A DNA stretch of 64,000 bases from Hymenobacter translucens (GTDB lineage Bacteria > Bacteroidota > Bacteroidia > Cytophagales > Hymenobacteraceae). A program made the translations under genes and the position numbers. Below, piece after piece: positions 15,786 through 25,200 of the stretch; the stretch's first letter is position 1, and each line of letters begins with the position of its first letter. The notes beneath the pieces were generated by a model. That model made no database searches and was not told the origin of the DNA. It was given only the letters and a program-made list of their open reading frames with translations. The stretch spans positions 248,001 through 312,000 of the forward strand of contig NZ_JAJERB010000003.1 in the NCBI RefSeq assembly GCF_020685205.1, written 5' to 3'.

Positions 15786-17111
15786 ATGAATCGACTACGC
15801 GCCCTGGGGCAGAACGTCAACGCCAGCCTGTGGTTTGTGCCTACCCTGATGGTAGCCGCCGCCATCGGGCTGGCCTTTGCCCTGGTGTTCCTGGACGCCG
15901 GCATGAGCCACGACTGGATGCCGGACTATCCGCTGCTGTTCGGGGCCGGGTCCGACGGGGCCCGGGGTATGCTCACGGCCATTGCCGGCTCTATGGTGAC
16001 GGTAGCCGCCCTGATCTTCTCCCTGACCCTGAGTACGCTGGCGCAGGTATCGAGTCAGTACACCTCGCGGGTGCTGCGCAACTTCATGGCCGACCGGGCC
16101 AACCAGCTCGTGCTGGGTTTCTTCGTCGGCATTTTCGTGTACTGCCTGATTGTGCTGCGCACCATCCGCGGCGGCGACGAAGGCCAGTTTATACCTTCCC
16201 TGGCCGTGTTCATGGGCCTGGTGCTGGCCCTGGTCAGCATCGGGGTGCTGATCTTCTTTATCCACCACATGGCCACGGCCATTCAGGCGTCCACCATCAT
16301 TCGCCACGCCACAGAGGAAACCCACAAGGCCATCGGCCGCCTGTTTCCCAAAGAAGTGGGCGCGGAAGCCGGCCCCGAACAAGCCCAGGAGCTGCTGCGC
16401 CAGGCCGGAGAGCTACGCTGGCAGCCGGTGCCGGCCCTGGCCACCGGCTACGTGCAAAGTCTGGACGAGGAAGAGTTGCTCACGCTGGCCCGTCGCTTGA
16501 AAGCCGTAGTGCGCCTGGAGCACGGCATTGGCGGCTTCGTGGCCCGCGGCGCGGGCTTGGTTAGTCTGGCTCGTTATGAGCAGGCACCCGTCGCGCTGAC
16601 AGATGAGCTAACCCGACAGCTGAATGCCTGCTTTAGCCTGGGTAGCCAGCGTACTATCGAGCAGGATGCCGGCTTTGGCCTGCGGCAGATTGTGGATATT
16701 GCCCTGAAGGCCCTCTCCCCCGGTATCAACGACACCACTACGGCCATCATTGGCATCGACCACCTGGGCGCCCTGCTCGCGCAGCTGGCCGACCGGCGCT
16801 TCGAACACCCGTGGCGCACCGACCACGACCGGGTCCGCATCATCGCCATCCGTCCGACGTTTGCTAAATACGTAGCCACGGCCTTCGACCAAATACGCCT
16901 GAGCGCCGACGGTAACGCGGCCGTGTACTTGCGCCTACTATCGGCTCTGTCCACCATCGGGCAGCGTGCTCATGTGCCGGAGCGTCGCCAGAGTCTGCGC
17001 CAGCAAGCCGACCTGATTGCCGAAGCTGCCCAACGCACTCTGCCCACGGACTACGAGCGTGAGCAGGTACGCCAGCGACTGGAGGAGGTGTTGCCCGGTC
17101 TCACAACGTAG
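15786..17111 (+). CDS. DUF2254 membrane protein
   Basis: This 441-residue protein matches DUF2254: four membrane helices in the first about 165 residues, including GSMVTVAALIFSLTLSTLAQ and SSQYTSRVLRNFMADRANQ, both hallmark segments. A long cytoplasmic or periplasmic part contains LSPGINDTTTAI. The family is widespread in environmental bacteria, with no assigned reaction. ATG 15786 is used because upstream codons overlap the antiporter end. Close spacing suggests co-transcription with the CPA1 gene. Confidence 0.88.
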   Translation: MNRLRALGQNVNASLWFVPTLMVAAAIGLAFALVFLDAGMSHDWMPDYPLLFGAGSDGARGMLTAIAGSMVTVAALIFSLTLSTLAQVSSQYTSRVLRNFMADRANQLVLGFFVGIFVYCLIVLRTIRGGDEGQFIPSLAVFMGLVLALVSIGVLIFFIHHMATAIQASTIIRHATEETHKAIGRLFPKEVGAEAGPEQAQELLRQAGELRWQPVPALATGYVQSLDEEELLTLARRLKAVVRLEHGIGGFVARGAGLVSLARYEQAPVALTDELTRQLNACFSLGSQRTIEQDAGFGLRQIVDIALKALSPGINDTTTAIIGIDHLGALLAQLADRRFEHPWRTDHDRVRIIAIRPTFAKYVATAFDQIRLSADGNAAVYLRLLSALSTIGQRAHVPERRQSLRQQADLIAEAAQRTLPTDYEREQVRQRLEEVLPGLTT

Positions 17112-17250
17112 GGGCGCTGGGTACCCGGTCGCAAGCGGGGAAGAATAAGGTATCCGGAGCGGGCCATATCCTTGAGGTACGCGTTAGCTACTTGTAGCGG
17201 GTAACCTGTGCTTTTACGTGATTCAGGCCGCTGCTGCTTTATCGACCTTT

Positions 17251-17757
17251 ATGGAGCAAGCCTTCTTCTCTTCCTGGACCAGCATTGCCCGAATCCTATT
17301 GGTCGAAATCGCGGCCTACGCGGGACTGGTGGTGATGCTGCGCATATCAGGTAAGCGTACGCTGACCAAGATGAACGCATTCGACCTGGTCGTTACCGTC
17401 GCTCTTGGCTCGACGCTGGCTACGGTACTGCTCACTAAAAGCGTAGCCCTAGTCGACGGACTGACCGCTTTTGTGCTGCTCATTTCTCTGCAGTTCTTGC
17501 TAACCTGGTTGTCCGTTTGCTCCCGGGTGGTCAGCCGCCTGGTAAAGTCGGAGCCAGCGCTACTGGTCTACCAAGGGAAGTTTCTGCCGGCCGCGTTGAA
17601 AGCTGAGCGCATGACCGAGGAAGAGGTGCTGGCTAGCTTGCGGGCGCAGGGCTTGTGCAGCGTAGCCGAAGCCGGAGCAGTGGTACTGGAAACGAGCGGA
17701 GAGCTGAGTGTCCTACGCGACGCTAAACAAGGGCCTGAGTTCACGCTCCGGGTGTAG
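17251..17757 (+). CDS. DUF421 (YetF-type) membrane protein
   Basis: This 168-residue protein has three N-terminal membrane helices with RISGKRTLTKMNAFDLVVTV, the signature of DUF421/YetF proteins. It ends in a small soluble domain (MTEEEVLASLRAQGLCSVAE). The family links to spore and envelope stress in Bacillus, but its biochemical role is unknown. ATG 17251 is preferred; GTG at 17218 would add 11 residues. It converges with the SpoIIAA-like gene at 17785. Confidence 0.87.
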   Translation: MEQAFFSSWTSIARILLVEIAAYAGLVVMLRISGKRTLTKMNAFDLVVTVALGSTLATVLLTKSVALVDGLTAFVLLISLQFLLTWLSVCSRVVSRLVKSEPALLVYQGKFLPAALKAERMTEEEVLASLRAQGLCSVAEAGAVVLETSGELSVLRDAKQGPEFTLRV

Positions 17758-17784
17758 CGAATCTTGAGTGAGCAGAGCCAGGAA

Positions 17785-18207
17785 TTAATTCACGGCACTA
17801 AGCCAGGCACTGGCCTGATCCAGGTCGTCGAAGACGGCTACCTGCAGGTGGCGGCGCAGGCCTTCCAGCACCGTCTCCGTGTGCAGACGACGGCTTGGGT
17901 CCGGGGTGGGCAGCGCTGCGTAGCGAGTCAGGGACGTAGCGGTTATCGTTTCGGGCAGCCACTGTTCCAAGAGCCACTGCTGGTCCGCTTCGTCAGGAGC
18001 CATAGGCATAGCTTGGTGGTCCGCTAAAATGGCTTTCAGCTTATGGCGCTGCAAAAGGTTACGAACGTGTATGTAGAGGGCCCGGAACTCCTCACTGGTC
18101 AGCCGCGCCCCGGACCAGTGCAGATACACGTAGGCGTGGGGTACGAAATCGACCGAGCCTACAGCATTGGAAAAGTAAAAACGAGTTGGAGCCACGCGAT
18201 CAAACAA
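17785..18207 (-). CDS. SpoIIAA/STAS-like protein, paralogue of 21625 gene
   Basis: This 140-residue cytoplasmic protein has strands near the start (TRFYFSNAVGSV, YVYLHWSG), a helix FRALYIHVRNLLQRHKLKAI and a conserved WLLEQWLPE segment, ending in a helix (DDLDQASAWLSAVN). The order resembles SpoIIAA-like/STAS folds. It is clearly related to the protein at 21625-22062 (shared HVRNLL, then WxxxxWL). The two flank the ion-transport cluster. Partner and function are unknown. Confidence 0.7.
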   Translation of the reverse strand: MFDRVAPTRFYFSNAVGSVDFVPHAYVYLHWSGARLTSEEFRALYIHVRNLLQRHKLKAILADHQAMPMAPDEADQQWLLEQWLPETITATSLTRYAALPTPDPSRRLHTETVLEGLRRHLQVAVFDDLDQASAWLSAVN

Positions 18208-18258
18208 AGACGAAACAGCTGCCTTACGTGTAGAAGCGAGGTACGGCCGAAAACGCTG

Positions 18259-19221
18259 CTATCCGGAAGTTTCTTGCTGGTCCGCAGCGGAAGGCCGGGG
18301 TACTTCGGCCCGCGCCAGGGGTATGTCTCCCTGACCGGCGGGCCAACCTTCCCGCTGCTGGCGCCGGTTGCCATCGGTGGTTTCCGTCTGGTCGTGTAGC
18401 AGGATCTGCCGGGTGGGGTACGGCAAGTCGATGCCATTGGCCGAGAGCTTATTCTTGATGGCTTCGAGTACCTTGTCCTGAGCATCCAGCACGTCGGCCT
18501 GCCGGGGCGGGTCCACCCACCAGCGCGCCCGGATGTTGACCGAGCTTTCGGCCAGATCCATCACCAGGGCTTCCGGAGCGGGGTCCTGCATCACGCCCGG
18601 CACTTCGCGCATGGCTTCGAGCATCAGCTCCCGGGCCCGGGCAATGTTGTCGCCGTAGCCGATGCCCACGTCGTACTGCAGGCGGCGCTTGTCATAAGCC
18701 GTATTCACCGTCACGGCGTTGGTGAACAGCTCCGCGTTGGGGATGATAACGCGGCGGCCGTCGTAAGTCTTGATGGTGGTAGCCCGGGTTTGAATATCCT
18801 CCACCGTACCCTCGAAGTCCTTGTATTTGATCTGGTCGCCGATCCGGAAGGGTTCGGTGAACAGCAGTAGAATACCGGCCAGAAAGTTCTGGAAGATATC
18901 CTTGAAAGCGAAGCCGATGGCAATGCCGCCTACCCCCAACGCACTGACTAAACTTGCCGGCGTGAAACCCGGCAGCACAATAGTAACCGTGACTAAAACC
19001 CCCAGAATGAGCATGGCCACGTAGGCCAGCCGGCTCAACAATACGGGAAGGTTATGGCTGCTCTTTTTGCTGCGCATCACGCGCTGCACCAGGGCCCGGA
19101 CACCGCGGGCCAGCAGCACAAACCCGGCAAACACTACCAGCCCAAAAACGAGGTTGGGAAGGGCAAGCATCAGGTCGCGGCCAATCTGGTGAAGTTTCTG
19201 CCAGGCAAGTGAAAAATCCAT
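18259..19221 (-). CDS. MscS-type mechanosensitive channel
   Basis: This 320-residue protein has three membrane helices, then the MscS pore helix SALGVGGIAIGFAFKDIFQN (about 93-112), the beta domain with FRIGDQIKY, and VIIPNAELF (about 160). A ferredoxin-like domain follows, then an extra hydrophilic tail (about 35 residues rich in Gln, Arg and Pro). It releases solutes during hypo-osmotic shock. ATG 19221 is preferred to 19248 because it directly precedes the first amphipathic helix. It fits the osmotic theme of its neighbours. Confidence 0.93.
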   Translation of the reverse strand: MDFSLAWQKLHQIGRDLMLALPNLVFGLVVFAGFVLLARGVRALVQRVMRSKKSSHNLPVLLSRLAYVAMLILGVLVTVTIVLPGFTPASLVSALGVGGIAIGFAFKDIFQNFLAGILLLFTEPFRIGDQIKYKDFEGTVEDIQTRATTIKTYDGRRVIIPNAELFTNAVTVNTAYDKRRLQYDVGIGYGDNIARARELMLEAMREVPGVMQDPAPEALVMDLAESSVNIRARWWVDPPRQADVLDAQDKVLEAIKNKLSANGIDLPYPTRQILLHDQTETTDGNRRQQREGWPAGQGDIPLARAEVPRPSAADQQETSG

Positions 19222-19429
19222 AGCGGGGAGTAAAGGGTGAGCAACCACAGGTATTCACTGGGCTCTCCATGCAGGGGCTGCGCTGATAAAACCTACTTTA
19301 CGCAGTAGTGCTTTGCCGGTGCACCCCAGGCGGCTTCGTACCAGTTCAGAGAGCCTAAGCAGCAAAGGCGTAATTTTCTATACCCCTGCGTGGCGGCAAA
19401 GGTTAAAATGCACCTTTCCTGAGAATTTC

Positions 19430-20245
19430 CTAATTAAGCTCCGCCGGGTCCGTTGCATCAGGAGGCAGCGGCTTTTTCCGAAGCTCAATGCGCAATCGGC
19501 GCACTTCCTCGTGCAGGGCGGCCACGGCTGCTGCGCCTGCCACTTCGGCTGCCGGATCTTCCGCATCACGGCCCATGAAGAACGTAGCCAAGGTAGCCGT
19601 GAAGTAGCCGAACACGGCGAAGCCATAGAGCGCCAGCAGCAGGCACAGGGCCCGGCCCTCGGCCGTCTGCGGCCAGTACTCGCTGCCCATGCTGGTAAGC
19701 AGCATAGCCGTCCACCACAAGGCCTCGGGGTAGGTGCGCAGGCCGTCAGGCACGTCTTTCTCAAAGGCGTACATCCCCGCTGCTCCCACCAGCAGCACCA
19801 GGGTCGACAACCCCAGCACGTAGCCCACGCCGCGCCTCCCGAAGCTCGCGGCCAGCGCTTTCATGCCTCGGTTCAACGAGCCTACCACCTTTACCAGCCG
19901 TAGCCCCCGCACAGCCCGCGCGGCCCGAAACACCCGTGCCAGCCGAAACAGGCGCAGGGCCGGTACCAGCAAGGAAATCATGGTGATGAGGTTGCTTCTC
20001 AGGAACGTGAGCTTGCGCGGAGCCAGGAGAAACTTAACCAGAAAGTCCAGGATGAAAATCACCCAAATCACCGTTCCCAGCAGTTCCAGCGCCGGGGTAA
20101 GGCCCCAGAGCAGCTCTACTCCCAGCAGCACCAGCCAGCCGAAACCCAGCACAAGTAGGGGTGTTTCCAGCCAGTCGGTGAGTTGCTGCAGGAGTTGATA
20201 GCGCTCTTGCTGGAGTTGCGTGCCTTCTGCGTCAGGGTTGCGCAT
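19430..20245 (-). CDS. Voltage-sensor ion channel with atypical pore
   Basis: This 271-residue protein has six membrane helices. S4 (98-116) is RLFRLARVFRAARAVRGLR, with arginine every third residue as in voltage sensors. The pore loop (184-192) reads TSMGSEYWP instead of the potassium filter TVGYG, so its selectivity cannot be assigned. A C-terminal coiled coil (HEEVRRLRIELRKK) may tetramerise it. The same pore variant is, as far as I recall, present in other bacterial proteins annotated as ion transporter. It is near MscS on the same strand, separated by about 210 bp. Confidence 0.88.
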   Translation of the reverse strand: MRNPDAEGTQLQQERYQLLQQLTDWLETPLLVLGFGWLVLLGVELLWGLTPALELLGTVIWVIFILDFLVKFLLAPRKLTFLRSNLITMISLLVPALRLFRLARVFRAARAVRGLRLVKVVGSLNRGMKALAASFGRRGVGYVLGLSTLVLLVGAAGMYAFEKDVPDGLRTYPEALWWTAMLLTSMGSEYWPQTAEGRALCLLLALYGFAVFGYFTATLATFFMGRDAEDPAAEVAGAAAVAALHEEVRRLRIELRKKPLPPDATDPAELN

Positions 20246-20341
20246 GGCAAAAGAAGATTGTATGTAGAGGCATGCTAGTGCTTACGCCCCCCTGCTGCGT
20301 GGGTTCAACTTAGGCCGACTGGTGTATTTGTTGGCTGTTTG

Positions 20342-20509
20342 ACCTTCGTCACCCTTAAGCTTTACCAAGGCATACCGGCACGCCTGGTGATGCAGGCTAC
20401 CGGCCATAAGATGGAGGAGTCCTTTAACCGCTATATGGGCGTGGACACGCTCTAACTGCTGCAAGAATACATGCGCAAGTCCCCTGGCATGAATCAACAA
20501 GCAGCCTAA
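20342..20509 (+). pseudogene. Remnant of a second integrase (C-terminal end)
   Basis: This stretch aligns codon by codon with the last 55 codons of the integrase at 10590-11915: TFVTLKLYQGIPARLVMQAT, then GHKMEESFNRYMGVDTL, then the catalytic histidine and tyrosine. A TAA replaces the lysine codon at the position after VDTL, and the remaining LLQEYMRKSPG continues in frame to the natural stop at 20507-20509. Upstream sequence is missing. It is the fossil of a related element. Confidence 0.93.
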
Positions 20510-20633
20510 CTCACAACCAGAGGTCTGCCTTACTCACGTGTAACGGGATGTCAAGCCCGAAGTGAAAACGGGTACGTACTTTTAGTACCTATTTTTCACT
20601 GTTGTATGCACGCACGACCTATTCACCCTCTTG

Positions 20634-21344
20634 ATGAGAAAACTATTACTCGGCCTGATTTTGCTAACCGTGGGCTGTACCACAAAAGACCCAAGCCCTG
20701 CTGCTGTAGCCGTGTTCACCCCTAGCCGCAGTGTAATTGAGACTAACGAGGCGGTTTCCTTCGCTAACACTTCTCAGAACGCAGCCCGCTACGAGTGGAA
20801 CTTTGGCAACGGGCAGACTTCCACGTCGCCCACTCCTTCGGCCACATATAGCACCGTAGGAACTTATACCGTGACGCTCACAGCGTATAACGGGGATGAT
20901 AAGTCGGTAACGACGACCCAGAAAGTCAAAGTTGGGAAACGGTACATAAGAAGAATAACGCTTACGGCGATTGATCCTCTTGATGCCGGCGGCACACTTT
21001 GGGACCGGGATGGTACCGGACCAGACATTTCCCTTGGCTATAGAACACCCGCGTTACGTACCACTAACTTCGTTCCGGTAGATGACCTTCGGCCGCAGAA
21101 CTTACCATTCACCTGGGGTTTCTCGCCACAGGATGAAGAGCTTACTCAGGGAACGTGGACCTTTCAGTTGAGAGATTTCGACTTCTCTGCCCCAGCCGAG
21201 TATGTCGCGATGTACAGCTGGTCAATGCCGATTGGTCCGCCCCCTAGCAACCGAGATGCCATAGGGAATGGATCGTATACACTAACCGGCCCAGCCACCA
21301 ATCCGGGTTTATGGAATTTAGTAATTGAATTCGAGACCAAATAA
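20634..21344 (+). CDS. PKD-domain lipoprotein
   Basis: This 236-residue protein has a signal peptide ending in lipobox LTVGC, so it is lipid-anchored. A PKD domain follows (about 30-100): FTPSRSVIETNEAVSFANTS, YEWNFGNGQTS, TYTVTLTAYN. The remaining part is beta-rich (TWTFQLRDFDF) and resembles a C2-like or jelly-roll domain. It probably acts at the cell surface in adhesion or polymer binding. It starts at ATG 20634, one codon after a TTG. It lies between the integrase remnant and the second 108-bp repeat, so it may have arrived with that element. Confidence 0.85.
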   Translation: MRKLLLGLILLTVGCTTKDPSPAAVAVFTPSRSVIETNEAVSFANTSQNAARYEWNFGNGQTSTSPTPSATYSTVGTYTVTLTAYNGDDKSVTTTQKVKVGKRYIRRITLTAIDPLDAGGTLWDRDGTGPDISLGYRTPALRTTNFVPVDDLRPQNLPFTWGFSPQDEELTQGTWTFQLRDFDFSAPAEYVAMYSWSMPIGPPPSNRDAIGNGSYTLTGPATNPGLWNLVIEFETK

Positions 21345-21442
21345 AGTGAGAAAGGCACCCGGAAATGGGCCCACTTTTGGTGGATACCGCTTCTTTTAGC
21401 TTCCTAGCGAGAACTAATAAAGTAGCTTTACAGCCTTGAAAC

Positions 21443-21550
21443 CCACTTTTACAGGAAGCTAGTGGAACCTGAGGAATTCCGTTGAATCCCCTACGAACTA
21501 CTCCCGTTTAGAGCAACGTCCTGTAAACCAGGTTTTTACATGGCGTTTTG
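21443..21550 (+). repeat. 108-bp repeat, copy 2
   Basis: This ungapped counterpart of 12009-12116 is offset by exactly 9434 bp. It keeps the CCCCTAC-A-ACTACTCCCGT core, but the hairpin is weakened (CATGGCG for CAGGGCG) and followed by TTTTGTTTTTTTTT. It is downstream of the integrase remnant at 20342-20509. Confidence 0.6.
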
Positions 21551-21624
21551 TTTTTTTTTGGAATGAATCATAGGCAAAGCATTCCACCGGCTCATTCGGG
21601 TCGGGCCTTCCCTACTCTAAACCG

Positions 21625-22062
21625 ATGCAACCTCCTCTTCCTGCCAAGCTTTACTTTGAGAACAGCGCCGGCCGCCTGCTCGAACACCCCGAGGGCTTTG
21701 TCGTGCTGGAGTACAAGCCCGGCCCGCGCAAGCTCACGGATCTGCAGGCCCTGCTGGCGCACGTCCGCAACCTGCTCGACCGCAATGCGTGGCACCGCCT
21801 GCTCGGTGACCAGCGCCTGATGGCTCCTTACACTGATGAGGAAAGGGCGTGGATAGTCGACTACTGGCTCGACAGCTCCCGTCAGCCCGCCGGGGGAATC
21901 TATAGCGCCGTCATCCTGGCCAACGACGTGTTCGCCCGCCTTTCCATGGACCAGGTTACGCACGCGGCTAAGGCCTCAGCCCTCACCTACCGCGTCTTCG
22001 ACAGTGAGGAAAGCGCCGTGGCCTGGCTCCGGCAGATAGCGGAGCTCCCCCGGCTTTCTTAG
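21625..22062 (+). CDS. SpoIIAA/STAS-like protein
   Basis: This 145-residue protein is the paralogue of the gene at 17785-18207. Shared parts are LYFENSAGRL with YFSNAVGSV, LLAHVRNLLDR with LYIHVRNLLQR, and WIVDYWLDS with WLLEQWLPE. The order of strands and helices fits SpoIIAA-like/STAS proteins, which often act in membrane or signalling complexes. It starts 75 bp after the second 108-bp repeat and stands alone. No catalytic motif is visible. Confidence 0.7.
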   Translation: MQPPLPAKLYFENSAGRLLEHPEGFVVLEYKPGPRKLTDLQALLAHVRNLLDRNAWHRLLGDQRLMAPYTDEERAWIVDYWLDSSRQPAGGIYSAVILANDVFARLSMDQVTHAAKASALTYRVFDSEESAVAWLRQIAELPRLS

Positions 22063-22236
22063 GTCTTGTCGGGCCAGGAAAAAGGTATGGATGCAGATCC
22101 GCCTTCTTTCCCTACTTCTCCAATACTTCTGAAATCCCCTTCCCCTCGCGTCAACCGGCGGTGCATGGCATGCCAGCCCATTACCGGTGCCAGGGCGCCA
22201 ACATATGCTATTCGGCAGGGATGCTGCGGACAGCGA

Positions 22237-25200
22237 CTACTCCCGTCTAAGCTTAAGGGAGGCACGCTGCGTTCCCTGCTCGATGTGCAGCACATACATT
22301 CCGGCAGGAATCAGGTTTACGGGTAAGCTGATTTGCTGCTCCCCGGCGGAGGTTTTCGAGGTATGGCGTAGCATCACCCGACCCGTAGCGTCGCGGATGG
22401 TGAAAACAACCTGTCCCGATTCCGGGGTATTAAGCCGGACCGCCAGGTGCCCGGCGAACGGATTGGGAAATACCTCGGCCGTCAGGGTAGCAGGCTTGGG
22501 AGCAGACGAAACTGTCCGGATGGGAGAATAAGCGGTGGCGCCGTCACTATCCACCTGGCGGAGGCGGTAGTAGCAAAGTCCGGCGAGACGGGCGGCATCC
22601 AGATAAGCGTAACTGCGGCTGGTGGTGCTCTGGCCGGCCGCCGGTACCTGGCTTATCGCTTGCCAGATGATACCGTCGGAGCTGCGCTCCACGGCGAAGT
22701 AAGCGCTATTGGTTTCCGAAGCCGTGGTCCAGGCCAGGCGCACCGTCGTTGGGCTCTGGGCCGTGGCTGTGAACTGCGTCAGCTCCACCGGCAGCGGGCG
22801 GGCGGCCCCGGTCAGGTAGAACTCGGAGAAATGGTCAGCCACGCTCACCTCGGCCGTGAACCAGTCCGTGCCGGCCAGCACCGTGGCCGGGGCAGCCAGC
22901 AGGCGACTCTCCCCGCTCGGACTGTTGTCGGCCAAGGTGCAATTCTCGTTGGCCCCGCTGTACTGCGACACCCGTAGCCCGCTCAGCGTGGCGCCCGCAT
23001 CCACGGCTTGCAGACGAGCCAGTTCGCTACTCAGCCCAAAGAAGCGCACCCGGACGGTCTGACCGGTGAAGGTCGCGTTGGTAGCGGTCAGGTGGAAGTT
23101 GCGGTCCAGGTAGTAGCCCCCGTCGTGGCGCACGGCTGTGCTGGTGGCCGTGCCCAGGGCCTGCAGGCCGGCCGTCACGGTGCCCAGGTTGCGCGTGTCC
23201 TCGATGGCGGCCACCACCGCCCCGCCCTGGGCAGCCGGCAGGCGCAGGTAGCGCCAAGAGCCGGTGCCGCCGGTGCCGCTGATGGTAACCGCGCTGGTGC
23301 TCAGGCAGCCGCTGGCGGCCGTGCTGCGGTACACCTGTAGTACCTCAAAGGCGCCGGCGGGCAGCGTTGTGGTCCCGCTGGTGGTCGTGACGGCCACGGC
23401 AGCAGCGCCGGCCGGAGCCCCCACCGGCACGACGGCCGTCAGGCTGGTAGGCGAGGCGTAGCTCACGCTGCCGGCGGCCACGCCGCCAAAGCTGACCGAG
23501 CTGCCGGCTGTAAAGCCCGTGCCGGTAAGTACGACCGGCATGCCCGGCAGCTCGGCGCTGGTGCTGAGCGCCGTCAGCGTGGGTGCGGGCCACGCCTGCT
23601 CGTAGTGTTCCAGGCGGCCGTCCAGGTCGCCCACGAGCATATCGAGCAGCCCGTCCCCATCCAGGTCGGTGAAGACCGGAGCTGAGTTGTCGCCCGTGTC
23701 AATGGCGTTAAAGCTTTCCGTAACCAGCATGAAGGCAGTGGCGTTGGCGGCGGCCTGCTCGTAATGGTTCAGGTTGCCATCCCGTTCGCCTACGAGCAGG
23801 TCGAGCAGGCCGTCCCCGTCCAGGTCCACAAAGGCTGGAGCCGAATACTCGCCCGTGCCAATGCTATTGAAGCTGGCCGTGACCAGGGCAAAGGTGGCAG
23901 AGTTGGCTGCCGTCTGCTCGTAGTGGTTCAGGTTACCGTCCTGCTCCCCGACGAGCATATCGAGCAGGCCGTTCCCATCCAGGTCCGTGAAGACCGGGGC
24001 CGAGTAGCTGCCCGCGTCAATGCTGTTGAAGTTGTCGGTGACCAAGTTGAAAGTAGCCGAGTTAGCCGTGGCCTGCTCGTAGTGGTTCAGGTTGCCGTCA
24101 AGCTCGCCCACCAGCAGGTCGAGCCGCCCATCCGCATCCAAATCCGTGAAGGTTGGGTTTGAGTACAAGCCCACGTCAATAGCGTTGAAGCTGTTCGTGA
24201 CCAGGGCAAAGGTGGTGGCGTTGGCGATGGTCTGCTCGTAATGGTTGAGGTTGCCGTCGAATTCACCTACCAGCATATCCAGCAGCCCGTCCCCATCCAG
24301 GTCGGCAATGGCCGGGGCCGACAGGAAGCCTGCGTCGATGCTGTTGAAGCTGGCCGTGACGAGGGGAAAGCTGGTTGAGCTGGATTTTTCGACGCCGAAG
24401 GCGGCCGTGCTCAGGGCCATACCGCTGGGCACGGTTACGGCCAGCTTGTGGGTGCTGGCCCCACGCGGCACCGTCACGCTTAGCTGGGTGGCGGAGCTGA
24501 CGCTGAAAGCGGCCGGCAGCTCACCGAAGCGTACGCTTGTGGCATTCGTAAAGCCCGTGCCCGTCACCGCCAGGGTGCTGCCCTGCGCTCCACTGGCCGG
24601 GCTGAAGCTTGTAATGGTGGGCAACGCCGCCTGCTCGTAGTGGTTGAGGCTACCGTCGAATTCACCTATCAGCAGGTCCAGCAGCCCGTCCCCGTCCAGG
24701 TCCGTAAAGGCCAAGCGCGAATCGGAGCCCACGTCAATGGTGTTGAAGCTGGCCGTGACGAGGGTGAAGGTGCTGAAGTTGGCGGCGGTCTGCTCGTAGT
24801 GGTTTAGCATGCCATCAGCCTCTCCCACCAGCAGGTCCAGCCGCCCGTCTCCGTCCAGGTCTAGGATAGCCGGGGCCGAGGCGGCGCCGACATCAATGCC
24901 ATTGAAGCTGCTCGTGGCCAGGGCAAACGTAGTGGAGTTGAGTAGGGTCTGCTCGTAGTGGTTCAGGTTGCCATTACTCTCCCCCACCAGCATATCGAGC
25001 CGCCCGTTCCCATCCAGGTCCGTGAAAGCGGGAGTTGCGCCCGCGCCCACCGCAATACCATTGAAGCTGGCCGTAACCAGGGAGAAACTGGCGGTGTTGG
25101 CGGCCGTCTGCTCGTAGTGACTCAGCGTGCCGTCACCCTTCCCCACGAGCAAATCCAGCAGCCCGTCCCCGTCCAGGTCGGTGAAGGCCGGGGTGGAATA

